Shown one piece after another: positions 41,501 to 56,500 of a stretch of 64,000 bases of DNA (positions are counted from its first letter, which is position 1; every line of letters starts with the position of its first letter). The notes beneath the pieces were generated by a model. The model was not told where the DNA came from, searched no databases, and worked only from the letters and a program-made list of their open reading frames with translations. Position numbers and translations under genes: made by a program. Source of the stretch: Cloeon dipterum (taxonomy: Eukaryota > Arthropoda > Insecta > Ephemeroptera > Baetidae). The stretch lies in the NCBI RefSeq assembly GCF_949628265.1, contig NC_088787.1, positions 17,288,501 through 17,352,500 of the forward strand, read 5' to 3'.

Positions 41501-44500
41501 TTTATCACTGAAAAGGTGATGAAGCTAGCCTTAAAAATTAGCTTTCGATGGTTTCGTAAAATGAGTATTAAACAAATGTGGAACCCGTGGCATTTGTGTA
41601 TTCATAAGGTTTTATCTAGAACCAATGCCTCATTTAAAATAAAAGCGCTGACAGTAGCAGAATAGATGTCTTGTGCATGCTGAAATCGGGTGATTTGAAT
41701 AATGGATTATTGCAGATTTTTCCCTGCCCTTAAATTAATCAATTTAATTATCTTAAAACGCTTAAAATTAGAATTAAACAAATATGAAACTTATAAAATT
41801 AGTTATGTGGTCTCAGTGTGGCGAGAGATTACTTTTGTAAAGTAATCCTTTTTCCCGTTATCACTACTTCTGTTCGCCATTCTTGCTTCTATTTATTTCT
41901 TTAATATTGATTTTTAAAATGACCAAGTATTTATGTTTCAGAAAATTATAAAGATAAATCGCCTTGTAAAATAAACGCCTGAAACATTTAGGAAGAGGTA
42001 AAAGTAAATCTTTGTAGATATTACCACTCGCGTCATCGCGTGTAGTTCAGTATAACCTGCTAATGTCAATAAGAGCAGTTAAGTTGTTATTCTTTTTAAT
42101 ATATTTTAAAATAAAAGAATGCGTCATTAATGACTTATTTACTTCTTAAAACATTCAATTATATTTTATTTTAAAAATATGAACTCACGACCATATGTGA
42201 TGATATCGCGCGGCGCCTAAAGCTTAGCAACACGTCAGTTTTCCCGGAATCTTTTGAGTAAAGCGAGTTTAAAGTTATGGTTTATGGTTGCTGTAGGCGT
42301 GGCTTATGCACTGTGTATGGATCACGCAACTGTCACTCTCTGCGGAAACCATAATCTAATCGCTAAACCTCGGGCATTAGATATTGCAATTATCGAAACA
42401 ATACTTAACACAAATGGACACTCAAATCAAGGTTTTAACAAGATACCGTCGGACTGTCTCAATTTATTGGATTTAATGCCACGAACAAGGCAGTGCGGGC
42501 CGTGTTGATATATATAAAGTTGGTCGTTTTGTGCGAAATATCAGCACAATCATTGCCTGCATTTGCACGAACATTATTTCGGGGCAATGGCGTGAATGCG
42601 TGAACGGACAATGCCAACAAACGCTTCTAACGAGCCTGCGTCACTTGATTAAATCAGCAAAAGGCTTCAAAGTGAATCCGCGCGACGCTGCCAAGCTAAA
42701 GTCGCGCGAGCGTTTCCCCAATTAAAACCGCAGCCGGTCGATAAGGCAGTATGCAAAGCAAAGTAGAAGGTTATCAGTAACTAGCATCTTTAAACTTAAA
42801 TACCTAGATGATTTCAATTTATATTTTTCCCTAGAGTTTGGCCGATATTAACTAGAGTAACCATTTAGACCTACCTCGGAAATTACTTATAATTCCTTTA
42901 ATATTAAATAAAAAGAGACCATCTGGATAGGCACTTTCTGTTTGTCTTGGATGAAAAGTGCGATCATCCAATGTACGAATGCTACGACACTACCCCTGAA
43001 TTAAAAAGGGTTGCTAGTAACACCGTGTGCGCTTACGAAATTTTGTTTTAAAAGGTATTATAAGTATGAATGACTTGCGGCTAAAATTTCTATAAATGAG
43101 CAAGAAATTTTCAAAGCCTTCAAAAAGTGAGTCGTGCCCAATGCTTCATTTACGTTTACAGAAAAAGCTTCATCCTTAAACCCTTAAAAATTTTCCTTCT
43201 CAATTTTTATCTGACATTTTTCCTGTGTTCATAGTAATAGAAAAACTAGAAATGCGTGCATTAAGTGTGTGCAAACGAGGTGAGCCAAGTATCGCCATCG
43301 CCAGGTTGAATACAAAACAGTTGCAATCAGCTGATTGCTCAATGAATGTCATGTCATTGGACGGCTCGCTCAGTCTGTCGCTGCCTCTTTGTGATGCACA
43401 AACAACAATATTTAGTTATAATGCTAACCCAAGCCATTGTTTTCTTTCTGCGGGAGAATGAAAATGTATTCAATGCTGCTAAGCTGTTGTGCGCGTACAC
43501 CCGCTCGAGCTTTATATAGCACACACGCCCTCGGGATTATGGCGAGACAAATCGAGTTCAAATGAGGTCAGCGTGTGCACTGATTGTTTACTTGGTTGCC
43601 CGTTCGCTTAAAGTTAATTGAAGAGAGTTATGTAAATAAAAGAATGCATTATAAGCGAAGGGTCTGGCTACAATTAAGTTGTTTGCCGTCGAAAGATCGT
43701 TTATTGGCCCATTCAAGTTGCTGCACGGAAAGACTTTGACATGAATATAAAGAAGATTTCAGACTAACGATCTCGGAACTAGCTGATGACAGCTAGAGAA
43801 GAGAAGAGAACTCTGCATTTGTAAAATGCTATTTATTGCTACACCCGTCATTTAACAAGTCCTTTAATGTGGTAGTGAAGCTCTCACGAAAAATTAACTA
43901 AGGCCGCTGAAATTCCCACGAAAATTCCGTTCTCTTAAGAGGTCATCTTACGCCTGTAATTTCACATCCATTTCTGGCTTAAGTTAAAGCAAATTCGCAA
44001 CGGAATGCAGGATGGAATGTAATTTTCGCGATGTTGTTCTCTTTAATATTTTTGTCTCTAGACTTAACATTTTAATTCCAACACTAAATGAATCAGTGCT
44101 GAAGGTAATACGTTTTTGTGAACAATAACCTTATTATGTTATCCTATCTGTAGTTTTCATTTCATTTGCAACATTTAGAGCAAAAGTGATACGTTAAAAA
44201 CTGATTTTGAATAATTTTACAAACTATTGAATAAATATGAAACCATTAATTGCAGCAATTGAGTGAATCTATACAATTATGCACTCCTGAAAAATTTCTT
44301 CCTACGATAGCTGCCTTTTCCGCCGCTCGAGCTGATTCAATTGATAGAGTCCCGCGTCTTGGCAAATCGTGCTCGAAAAGCTGGTGGAATTTTTTGTCCG
44401 TCAGTCGGTGCGACGCGAAAAGTAACAGGCTCGTTTCCTTTTTATGAACGCCGTCCATTGTGAACGAGAGAAGCGAAGCAGAGAGAAGCGGCGTGCATCA

Positions 44501-47500
44501 GATCAGGTCGGGCGGACGTTCCTCGCAGGTAGTACATAGCCGAGATTTCGTGAGTCACCGCCCTCGCTCACTTGCTCCCTCGGCAGGCAGGTCGACCGTC
44601 TCGGAACAGGTTGCTGGCTGGCTGTGGCTGGCCAACCGACCGACCAGCTTCATTCTCCTTGCTCGCGCAATGCGATTGTTATACCCCGAAACGAAAATAA
44701 TGAGATCGTCGGTAAAAGTCAGAATCGTGATTTATGTGGAGGGCTAATGGGAAATGGACGGCTCCAATTATTTCATATCTTTACCGACTTTTATTTAATA
44801 TTTTTCTTTTCGAGAAATAATCCATCACCGCGGTCTAACGTCTCTATTTGTTACTCAGCTTCATATAAATTGGAATAGTTTGCTTTCTCAAAATACGTTT
44901 GAAATTTTTACCTTGTTTCAATAGCGGGGCTTAACAAACTACATAATGTTGAGTAAATTATTTAGTGAACATTTGAGGTACTCGTGTGTGAGAATTACGA
45001 GATGCCTGCCGACGGCGATCGTGCACCTTAACGAAATGGAAAGGATGCGGCTAATGGCGCGCACTATATCTGGCTGGGCGAAGGCATTCTCGTTTTCTTC
45101 TCACTCCGAGTGCGCTCTCCTCTCGGTCACTTACTCCCGTGTACACGTTCACTTGCTGAGACAAGGACACAGATGACTGGCGAGATCGCTTCGCCTTTTG
45201 TGCCGCTTTTCGCGCATTCGCGATTAAAATCCGCGATCTCTGCGGCCTTGAGGTTTGATATATTCCCGCTGCGAGCAGACGATTTTCATGCCGAATCGAG
45301 GAATAAATTTGCCTCTTTGCTCAAATGGAGACCCTGGCACAACCAAGGTCGCAGGAAACGGCAATAAAATGCTAATAATCAATCAGTTTGCCAGTATATT
45401 TTTTGTAAACATGAGCGCTAAATAAAATAAGCAAATCTTTGCGTGTATCTGTTAAATTTTCCCACAAATATACGAAAAATGACCTTAAATTAAGCAACTA
45501 ACTGAAAAACGATCAGGGCTTGGTAGTTGCGCGATACGATTTGAGTTTTTAAAAGGCAGCAGTTGAGTTACATGTGTACAACGAATGATCTCAGTCAAGG
45601 CTCGGGACTCATTGTCCTCCGAAGAATTTTTGCTTACTTTGTAATGCAAGTTTTTCATTGACTGATATTCTGGTTTTTCTGCTTTCAGGCAAAAACCTGT
45701 ACAACAACGAGCACGTTGCCATCAAAATGGTGAGTTAATTTGAAAATTTGCGCACTTGCCTTCTGAGGCTAATTTTGTTATCTTTGTAATTCGCAGGAGG
45801 CAATGAAATCAAAAGCGCCGCAGTTGCATCTAGAATACAGGTTCTACAAGCTACTTGGCTCTCACGGTATGTATCAATAAGTGCTGTAAACGCATTTCGT
45901 TTGCTTCATTTTGAACATGTCTTTCTTCTCTCTTCATCTTTACCTCATCAACAGCACAAACTGATAAATATTGTTTGTGTGTCTGAATGAAGTTTTCGTC
46001 GGAAAAAGAAAGCGCTTAGCAACAGACGGTGATTCTTCTCCATCTTAATTTTAATTGTGCTGGTCCACCTTTGTTATCTGTCACCTGAGTGTGCCAATTG
46101 TCGAGCCTCTCAATATGTTTGGTTGCCTCTTCACTTTTTTGCAGATGATGAAAATTTGCAACACCCTTTGCTTTTTATAAATCTCTGTTTTCCCACAGCA
46201 GAATCGAAGTTCCGCCTGAGAGGCCGAACGGAATGCTTGAAGTGTCGCAGGGCTCCTCCACTTAATTGAACGCATTTTCTGTTTCCGTCCGGTTTGATTC
46301 GCAGCCAAGGTTAAACGTGTGCGTGTAATTCGGTTTGCAGGTGCTCGCCGTCGATAAATTACTCAGCGGAAAACATATAACAACTTTCTTGCTGCCACTT
46401 TATTGATTTCCAGCCGCCGCGTTTTCCTCGCTGCGTTTTGTTTCGCCACCAATAGAGCCGAGCTGTCATCGATACAGAACAACCCTTCTTTCTTTGGCGT
46501 ACACGCGTTGATTGTGTTTGAGAGCCGATCGATCTGATTGAATTATTACCCATCACCGTTCGGCGACGAATGCGGGTGCTGTCAATGCCATGAAATGCTG
46601 CTATATACCTGTCCCGGCCCATTCTTGGTAGGCTCTTTGTGCTGCTTTTGTATGTTTAACGCCTCTGACCAATTTGAACAGCACAAATGAAAAGACAAAA
46701 AAGCGGAAGAAAAAAAATCGCATGCTGATCTTCATTGATTCGCAATCTCATGATATGCAAATGAAAAACCCGTGGCAGCGAAAATGAAATGCAAATCAAA
46801 GATATCAGAAAATATACCGCTAGTGCTTCCTTCTCTCCTCATTTTTTTAGCTTTGGAATTTTCGCATCCTTGGGAGCTCAGAGGAAACGCACTGGAGCGT
46901 ATCCAATATGAATCCATTCAGTCACTCGAGGAAATGACATCAAGGGTGTTCTCTCCCTCTCCCGTCTGAGCGGAGTTTGCAAAATTTTCCGGATTGCAGG
47001 AAAGATAATTTCAGCCTTGCGCGCGTATAAAAGCGGGTGAGAAATTTCACTTGATATCTCTCTCAAAATGGGCGGGCAGGTATCTCGTTGACAAAAAGCA
47101 GTCTTTTTTACGTCTCGCACTCACCAGAGAAGCGTTCCCTTTTGACAAAACGAGAAGTGAGTGTAAGCATTGAAACGGAAAGGGGATGCCTCTGTTTGAA
47201 GAGGGTACCTGTAGGCGTCCCTCAATCAAGGAAAGCAACAAACAGAATTGTTGTCATCGCCCGTCTTAAATATAAAACGTGTTATTCTCTTGGGTGAAAA
47301 GTTCATGGTCTCGCTCTTTCATGGTACCTATTTCACCTGAAAACTCTCCCATGCAATCATTTGCAAGAATTCTCTTTCGTTTAGCATTGAGCACCAGACC
47401 CTCAAAAGTCGTTCTGTATGCCGGCAGCATACCCAAACGTTTCTATTTAGCCGCTGACGTGAGCCGGGCCAAATTAATTTTCAATGGAGGCTCGTTAGCT

Positions 47501-50500
47501 TTATCAAAAAAGCAATCCAGCTCATTGTATTAGCTGTGGATAAAAATGGTAACACCTTCGTCATGGTCAGCTCACACACACACAGCAATAATAATAATAC
47601 AAAATGTGTTTTATTATTTCACTCCACCATCCTCCTTGGACGTGGCTACCAAGTTGAAATTCAGCAGGCGCATTCCGTCTCCGCCTGCCAACATTAGACG
47701 AGGTGCGCGCGGACTCACTCTTTATGCTCACCTTATTACAATACCGTCTGCGTGCTCACCATCGCGAGCGAGCACCGGCTGATCCATTTTGTTATTGCAA
47801 CAAAGCAGCCGGCCTGACACAGACCCAGCCAGCCAGCCGGCTTTGTTGTTTTTTCGAGCACCAGCAGCTCTGGCTGGCAACCGTGGCGGTGCACCCCTAC
47901 GAGCCTTATTGCCGCCGCCGCGCAAATAATTAAACAAGTCACGACATTGTGGCAGATTTAGTGGGCGCCTTGAGGCCAGCCATCGGAGCTGAAAATCGGT
48001 TCTAAATCACGGTTTTATGATTCTGAGCGTGCTAAGGGAACAACCGGTTCATCGGTTTGGTGTCTAGTCAATTGAAACGTGAGAAGCTTTGACATTCACA
48101 TCCGGTCCCCTGTGAAAAGCTGTTTATATAACAACTGGATAGCTTGTGAATTTTAGTTTACCTTAAAAGTAAATTATTATACACTGAACGCACACTTCTT
48201 TTCGCATAAATATACTTTTTTTAAATGTTCAAATCAAATTTATCTTGTGCCAAATGTAGAAATGTAATCAGCTAGAATAAAATTCAAGGCAGCAAAAAGA
48301 AACCCACAAAATTTTTAAATCCTCTTTGTTTCGTCAGTGCGGTGTCACGCCTCTAGCCCAATTTGTACCAAACTCGGTAAATCTTATTACTCGAGTTGCT
48401 CTGTTCTTTGTTTCTGAATTCATTTTACTCGAATTCGCAGAAGCACTTTGAAAATCACAGCCAACGGCGTCTCGCATATTCATGGTGCCATTAAACTGCT
48501 GCTCTAAAGCCAGTGATGAATTTTCGTTTTATACTTCTCCGCGGACGCTCGCTTTCCGCCTCCATTGGTAATCAAATTTTCAGCATTGCCCTTTGATAAA
48601 TGAAGCACGATCCTGCCAAAGTGCTCAAGTTGCGAATGGAAAGAGAAGGAAGAGGCCGAGTGGCACGCAGCTGGCCCGTTATGGGGCTTTGCTCGCCATT
48701 GCGCCGCGCCAAAGCTATTCATGTGTAAGTTTTCCTCCACACTGCCGCTGCCACTGCTGCTGGTGCGTTCGATAAGTTGGCTGCCGCGGCGGTGTGCACA
48801 CACATACACAACTCACTCTGGGTTTACCGACAAAAACCGAAAGAGGAAAACGTGCCGACAGAGAGCCGGGGGAGGCACATGTTCTGCCAGCTTTTCGCAC
48901 GTGCACCGCGTAGGGTGTGATTCGTTCGGGGCGCCGATTGAATGAGCCGCCGGTCGGTCAACTGTCGGTCAGTGTGTTTGTTTTCGCCGCACACATCCTG
49001 TTCGGCCGCGACTGTTTTTATGCGTGCAATGTGTGCGGTGCCGGGCTTAATTAATGCGTGTGCAGGCACCTCTTTTTTTTGTTTTGTGTCGCTGGAGCCG
49101 ACAGCAACGCCCGCCTCTGTTATGGGAAACACCGCAGCGGCTGTTCTCAAATTCATGCCCGGCTTGTCAGTTTCAAATGCATTTTGCATGTCGGTGTTTT
49201 TGCAGCTAATTTGGTTAGATAAACTGTGGTGTGATGGATCGTTTAAATTCTCCGCTGAAAGGAACGCTTCCATAAACGCAAAAATGGAGTTCAAGCTCTG
49301 CTTTTACATTTTTTTAAATTTCCTCATTTTTAAGTTCAGTTTGATCAATTTGCCTGCCTTTAATTTAAATGCTGTAGCTTTAAAATGGTTTTTAAAAATT
49401 AAAATTAATTAATATCACTTGAACAAGGTGAATTTATTTGGCATAGCATTCTTCAAATTATCATAAACTTGTACCTTGAGACGCGTAGTAGATAATTAGA
49501 AAGAGCTACACCATTGTTCACGCTATCCAATTTTAAAGAATTATAACGTGAATTCAATTAGAAGCCAAATTGGTGTTCCACCTCGCCCACCACCACCCAC
49601 TTCCAACTTTCGGCGGATTGGGGTCAGCTCAAGGACGCTTTCTAACCCTTTCTCGGTAGCAACGGGGTTGTCAACAGCGAAATTTGCTTGTCGCGCTGAG
49701 GCTCATTATCCAATTTGCGGTCGAACACACATTCAGCCGCATATATAACTTAATCAGCTTTCCCTGCTTCGTCTAGTACGCCGACCCGAGAGATAAACCA
49801 AGCTGAAGCCGCACGCCCTCGCCCTCTTCCTTTCCTGTTGGCAAAATTGGCTCGAATAAATGAATTTTCGCAATTTGCACCACTGCCTCGCTCTGCGGTG
49901 ATGTCACCCCCGCTGTGTGTCAATTTCACCGTTTGTTTCCCTCTGGAATTTTCGAAATACTCCGTGAAGAAATCTCGTCCTTCTGGAAATACGTTAACGT
50001 GTTGGTTTCCAGGGAGATCGTGTGGGTGGTTTTCTCCTAGAAGACTTTCCATAATAGGAAGAATAAAGTCAGCTCTAAGCTATTTTCATCAGATTCTCCC
50101 ATCAACGCTTGTAAAGAGTATATTTTGACCGATTAAAATAATCACTTGCAATTGAGTCATTCTTGATTTAATGCTCCTATACAATAAATATCTGGCTTTG
50201 ATTTCCCAATTAAAGCCGCTACCAGTCTAATATGGGAGGAGAATCGGTCAGTTATCAGAGTTAGAAATGATCCGTCAGCAACGCGGTCTGGAAGCGAAAG
50301 GTCACGGTCAGTGAATGAATCGAAGCGCACATTCAGATTTATTCTATCTTTCCAAACAAGCAGCTTGTTTTCATCTGGCACCACGGATCGATTCGCCCGC
50401 CGGCGCGGGCGGAAGGGGCTGCTGCCGCTTTCTTTCACTTTGCCCGATTTCCGAGTGCAGCGAGGCGCACGTCACGATGGCACAAATATCGGCCGCAACT

Positions 50501-53500
50501 TGGGACACAAAGGGCTGCGAGAGTCGCTAAAAGGCTTAGCGGAGGCGCGCATGCCATCGGAGCCCAACTCCCCTATTGATTAGGGTCAAGTCTCACTCAG
50601 TCGCTGAGCGCGCGGATACGTACATACAAAGACACACTACTTGGCACAGCAGCTGCTTGCACCGGTCCCGTTACCAACTAACGAAAAGTTTTGCTTAGCT
50701 AAGGAAGACCCCGAACTGTCTGCCAAATCTGATTATACGCGTGAAAATTCGGCAAATTGAATTGATTCAATTCGATTCATGCAGATGGTTTTGCATAGTT
50801 ACCCAAGCTTTTCGCCGCTTGGAAGTTCAAGGGCAGTGTTTCCGATAGAAAACCAAGGATACGCCTACATTCTTAACCCAATTTTTTCTAAAATACTTTA
50901 TGTGAATAGTTAAAGTATATATTTTTTACTTAAAACCTCTCTTGTTAAACTTTACATTTAGATGCAAGTGCAATTATTATTATTTTTCATTAAATTTCCA
51001 GGGAAATAAACGCTACCAAATGGACCACTGTCTAAAAGAAAATAATGTTAGACTTTTCCTTTGGTGCAATAAATTTCTGCCAAGTTTTTCTAAATTTTGT
51101 GGTTTAAATACAATGATACACGTTTCCTTTGCGCAAAACTGGAGCTACGCCTAAAAAAAACTATTTCCTTGCCAACATTGTAGCCCGTTAAATTCACAAT
51201 TCACCCCTTCAGACAAGATGGAATGGCACAGCACCACGCATTTTTTCTTTCGCTGCTACTGCTGAATGCGAGGCGGTCAATTCTTGGGATCAGAATTCGC
51301 CATTGAGCGCGAGAAACTTGATTAGAAAATCAGCTCTGCGGATCTCCATCCATCTGTCCGCCTGCAATCAGGACCACTCAATCCCTTATCAATTTTTACT
51401 GACTGCCTCATTTGGCCGAATGGGAAATGGGAACAAGCGGTGCTGCTGCTGATTCATTTATGACTCTTACGAAAAAGGGCTGATCAGGCGTTGCGCAACT
51501 TGTTCGAACGGAAACAGATTTCTTTGAGAAAGCCGGTAATGCTGGCATTTGACAATAATTGTTATTAACGCTTAAAGGGAGCACTTTCATGACAAATAAT
51601 GTCGCCTTTGTTTTGGTGATTGCTGCTTTAACGTGGCTGTTGACCTTTGCCTTTCAGTCATGCTTCATTGAACTTTGTCGGAAAATAGAATATATCAGCC
51701 ATCGACAAGGCTGTGAATTTTTGGTAACGCTTAAGAAGATACAAACCTTCAAGATTCCGGAAAATATTGCCGCCTTTCTTGTGTTTTGAAGTTTTGAGTT
51801 CAACTGCACCTAAGCTAAGCCTTAAGCGAGTGTAAACACCACTGATTGTTGGTGCATGAGTTGCTAATAAATATTCATGCGTAGAAACCAACTGATGCGA
51901 CATTATTCTTTATATGACTTCTGTGGTTCTTGGCAGATAAGAATAACTTGAGCGTAGCAAGAAGTCAACGGAAAAGACGCAAAATCGTTTCATGCAAATC
52001 GCTGTGAATTCGCCGAAACAAAAACAAGAGCTCTGGTTACCTTATTTACTTTTTCGCTGCTATAAACGCGCCCCACGAGCCGTATTCCGCGAACGATGCC
52101 TCTGAGTGGATCGAAAAGGTCGCAAATCCAGCAGCGGCGGCGGTTGTTGGCAGGCGGATGGATGTACGTGGATAATGGCGCAATTTCGCGCAGCACGTGA
52201 CTCGCAACGAGGAAAAATGTGCTTCGCCTGCCCGATGGGAAAGAAAGAGAAAACGGCAGTGATGCAGATGAAAAAGTTTTGTGGGTTTTATGACAAAGTA
52301 AATAGGCTCGGGAGGCAGAGTATCGATTCGCCGCCAGAACTGTGCGTGTAATCTTGCGTCGATCTCACTCTCTCCTGCTTTTCTTTACGCGTTTTGCTTG
52401 CGTCAGCGCCGTGGTTATAAATTTGCCCGAACGCTGATGACTCACGCCGGCCGTTCAACCTAATTTGTGCGGAAATACCACGGAAATCTTGTGATTTATG
52501 CAAATAACTTATATGCTAAATCGAGAGGACTTTTAGTCCCGCGATATGAATTATTCATTGCGGCTCTGATTCTTGCCGGGAGATACGTCTTGCTAGGAAA
52601 TTACGCTATTCATAGATAGCGTACTTACGGAATCTCACAGGCTGTTGGAATTTAATCGGAGTTAGGTTAAAAGAAGCCGTATGAAAACTAAGTGACGATG
52701 GCGTCTGCCGTTTGCTCTTCATTTAAAAAAGTAATAGCCAATTTCTCATTTCAATTTGAAAGAAATATCTGTTTGACTAAATGAAAGTGGTATACAAAGT
52801 TTTTGGTGGATCTATCCAAAATGTGTGAGATCCTGGTTACTGATCAAATTTTCCGCCCTTGCAATAATGAGCTGGATTCCGCTGGCACGAAGGCATTTTA
52901 ATGCGATTAACGAGCGATAATCGACTTATCTCGTGCAGCCTCAATTACAATAAGCCCGCTCTTTGAAAACAAGACGAAAGAGATTTTTATCTGCGCGCCA
53001 ACTTGTAATTGAGGATGACTATCATGTTCCTCAGCGGCGGCGGGTCGACTCCCGCGACTACACGAAATCCATCCATCCGCGGCCAGTCAGTCAGGCAGTG
53101 AAGAGAAAAGATGCTCGTTCTTTCTTGAGCGAGTGATTGGAATTCAAAATTATGTGGCGTCCATGACATCAGCAATCGGGATGGTGCTGGCGATCCGTCT
53201 TTGTTCTCCGTTGCCGGAATGTAGACGAGATCGTCGTTTTTCTCCTAACTGAGGCACGACCCGACACGCCTCACGTGATGAATAATTCCTCGCATGGAAT
53301 TCTGCAGAGTTGTCCCAAGTACAATACACCTTCCTAGGAGTGCATAATTCAGTCTGGCTTCCTAAAATTTTAATTCGATTGCTTTGCCCCGAAAAGATCA
53401 GTGTGATGAAGGAAAATTTCATTAAAAATTTGCATATTGTTAAAAATCGTTCTGCCCAAAATTTTATAAATAAGTCTGGAGCTTAGAAAATTAGGCAAAT

Positions 53501-56500
53501 ATATCATTTCGCAAAAAAATCCCTTTGCTGGATTGGAGGAAACATAATGAAAACTTAACGATTAAACATTGTTACGTTAGATATAAACTATAACCACCGA
53601 AACCAAACTTCAGGCAGTCAAACAAATTGAGAGCTCTCTAATTCACTCCTCGTTACACCAGCCACTAGATAGATTATACTTGTTGGTCGTCTTCATCCGT
53701 CACCTTCTTCCCATTCCAAAGTGCTTTACCCGGCGGGTCGCTTAATGCGGCGACATTCTCATTTATTTTCCATTTGCACTAACCAGCAGACTCGATTTCC
53801 CGAGTAGTAATCAAGCGGCTGGCAGCAAACGACCGAGCCCCAAATTTTTCACTGAAACTCTCTTGCAGGACGGTCTCCCCTCGCAATATTTCGCGCGAAT
53901 TACTCAATTCACTTCGCAGTCTCGCAGGCAGCTCGCGTGATGACAAACTTTATTTGTGTCTGTTCTCGCTCTCTGCGCCGCAGGCTCGACCAGCAAGAGG
54001 AAATCGACATCGAACGCAGGCGGCTCCGGCAGCGGATCTGCAACCCCTGGCGGCTCCTCCACTTGCTCCGCGTCGGGCAAAGTGAAAGGTACACCGGCAC
54101 TGTCGCCGACCGAAATGTCCAAATTTTGTTTCGAATGCGTCGTCGGCCTTTTTTTGATCAGCTCCGATGTAACTGTTTGTTTTCATTTTTGGCTTCAATT
54201 TTTCACGATCGTCTCCTCGGCTGGTCTTTTGTCATTTTAAGTTCGCCACTTTTTATTTCCGTTTGGTTCAGTTGTGTAGGAATAACATTGAACTTGCGAA
54301 GTGGGAGTTTAAGACCATTTGACTCTTGGAATGCTATATTTGCTCGTGTTTCCTTGGCGGTAATGCGGTAAACATCGTGTTTCGCAAACAATTTTGCAAG
54401 GTCAAAAGTAAATGTGTTTCGTGTTAAAGTTCAGATTCAACTGTTCTTAACCTCCCCGCGTGCCGACCACGTTGCCTGCTCACTTACAGTGAGAAAGAAG
54501 ACGCGATTCGACCTCCGCAGAGAGGCCGCGTGTTCTTTTGTTTCTATCTATCTATCTCTCCTTCTTTCCTTTGTTTTATTTTTAGAGTAGAAAAAGCGGC
54601 TAATGCTCATTTCGATGTTTGCCGACTGCGCTGACATGCAGCTGTTCTCCGCATTGTTCCTTCCCGTTGCCATTGCATTGTACATTTTTATTTCAATCTA
54701 AGTGTGTATAAACCCCTGCAGACCAACAACAAACACTACTCTACTTTACGTCCCACAATTCACCCGCAAACATATATACAGTACTACGCACGCGCTAAAC
54801 TAAAAATAATGACTCTTTTCCCCAATTATGCGCACTGTTTGTGTTTCTTTCTTTGTGCGATTCTATTTAGTGTCACGCGGGGCTGTTTGACGACAAAACC
54901 GAGTGTTTTTTTTAGAGGGCATCCCGCGTGTTTACCACTTTGGCGTTTGCGGTGGCCGGTACAATGCTCTGGTGATGGAGTTGCTCGGCCCCAGTCTCGA
55001 AGACCTCTTCGTCTTGTGCGACCGCAGGTTCACCCTGAAATGCGTGCTGCTCATAGCCATACAACTTGTGAGTCGCGCTTCAAAGGATTACATTCAACGC
55101 GTCTAGCTAAAAGAAAGAGAAAAGTGATATATTTTGCGACAGTGCGTTTTTCATTTATGGAAATGAGAAACGTGAGAATTTAAACTTCAAGAAATGAAGA
55201 AAATATAAGATTTTTTATTTCTTGGGTAAAAATAAATCTTGATTGAGATTGCTAACACAACATCAATTCGAAGGAAGGTTTTTTTTATGAAATGGAGTTT
55301 TCAACCATAAATTATACAATTCGAAGCACTCTCTTAATTTAATTTGACTGACAGCAATGCCCTAAAAAAAACCTGCTGAGCCACAATAAAACCCAATTTG
55401 AAATTAAAAAAAAAACCTTACAATACCATTAATGAGTAATAATCGTCGCCTGGCGGCCAGCCTATTTGAATCAAACAAATGTCACGGCTTCATCTCTCCT
55501 CAGTTGTTAGTTCGTTAAGCGTCTTGTGTCCCCCGCGTTGTAAACAGAAAAGCCGCGTGTGTCAAGCTGGGGATCGCTGCTTGCCTCGCATTAATAATCC
55601 CCTTGGATGGCTGCACCACGAATTACGTGTCATCATATCAATTCTACTCTCACTAGTATTTGTTTAGCTCCTCCTACTCCTCCAACAAACAAACGTGGCG
55701 TCAAAATTAGCGTTCGCCGAGCGGAAACTCGCTCGCAAACGTGTGTCATCTGATACGCATTTTCCTACCCAAAAAGCGGCACTTTCGCGCTGCTATCCAT
55801 TATGCTAATCGGGGCTTTATGAACTAATGCACACGCAATTTTCGAGGGACGCATCGAGTTCACTTCTTGTTGGTTTTGAAGGCTGTCGACTGAAACTACG
55901 AAAATTTTGTTCAGCTTTCTCTCGCACGCACCTGCTGCAGATACTCGCTGTTGCACTCGCTTCTTCTGTTTACGTTTTCGTCGGTTTTGCATATTATATC
56001 TCTCACTTTTCGTCGTGTGTGGCTCTTTGTGTTTTATTTTTCTGTGTGCACGCGCAATACGATTTCAACCCCTGAGGGCGAATTCCAAAACAATGTGTAC
56101 AGCTTTTTTTAATAACGTTTCGCTTTGTTTTTGTTTCTCTGTGATGAGCGAGTTGTTTTAGAATCCGCCCTCACATCAGAGCAAGACGAATCGCATCATG
56201 TGTCGCTCTCTTTGGCCAATAAAGCTCTGCTAATGGCTCATCATGCGAGAGAGCGAGCGGCTCTTTTCTTTCTGCTCCTCTCTCCTTGTGTGTTTTCTTT
56301 GCACTCCATGCCTCCTGACAGTCGCATACATACGCGCGTATTGACGTCATTGCCGCGACCTTGCCTCTCCGGGCCGGCCAGTCAGCTCGCCTGGTGTCAC
56401 AAACGCTCAATTGCATTGTCACCCTGCGAGCGCCAAACGCCGAAAATGATGGTTCGTCTCGCTCTCACGCCATCCCAGTTTTTGACTCGAAATTTTGTTG

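Noticed and set aside
42254..42508. Frame with a signal-peptide-like start near a TATATAAA in gish intron 1
   Set aside because: No family match and no second supporting signal; hydrophobic starts arise easily by chance.
48824..49412. Two 156-residue open frames on opposite strands in a gish intron
   Set aside because: They overlap each other, match no family, have no splice partners, and are explained by a GC-rich stretch with few stops.
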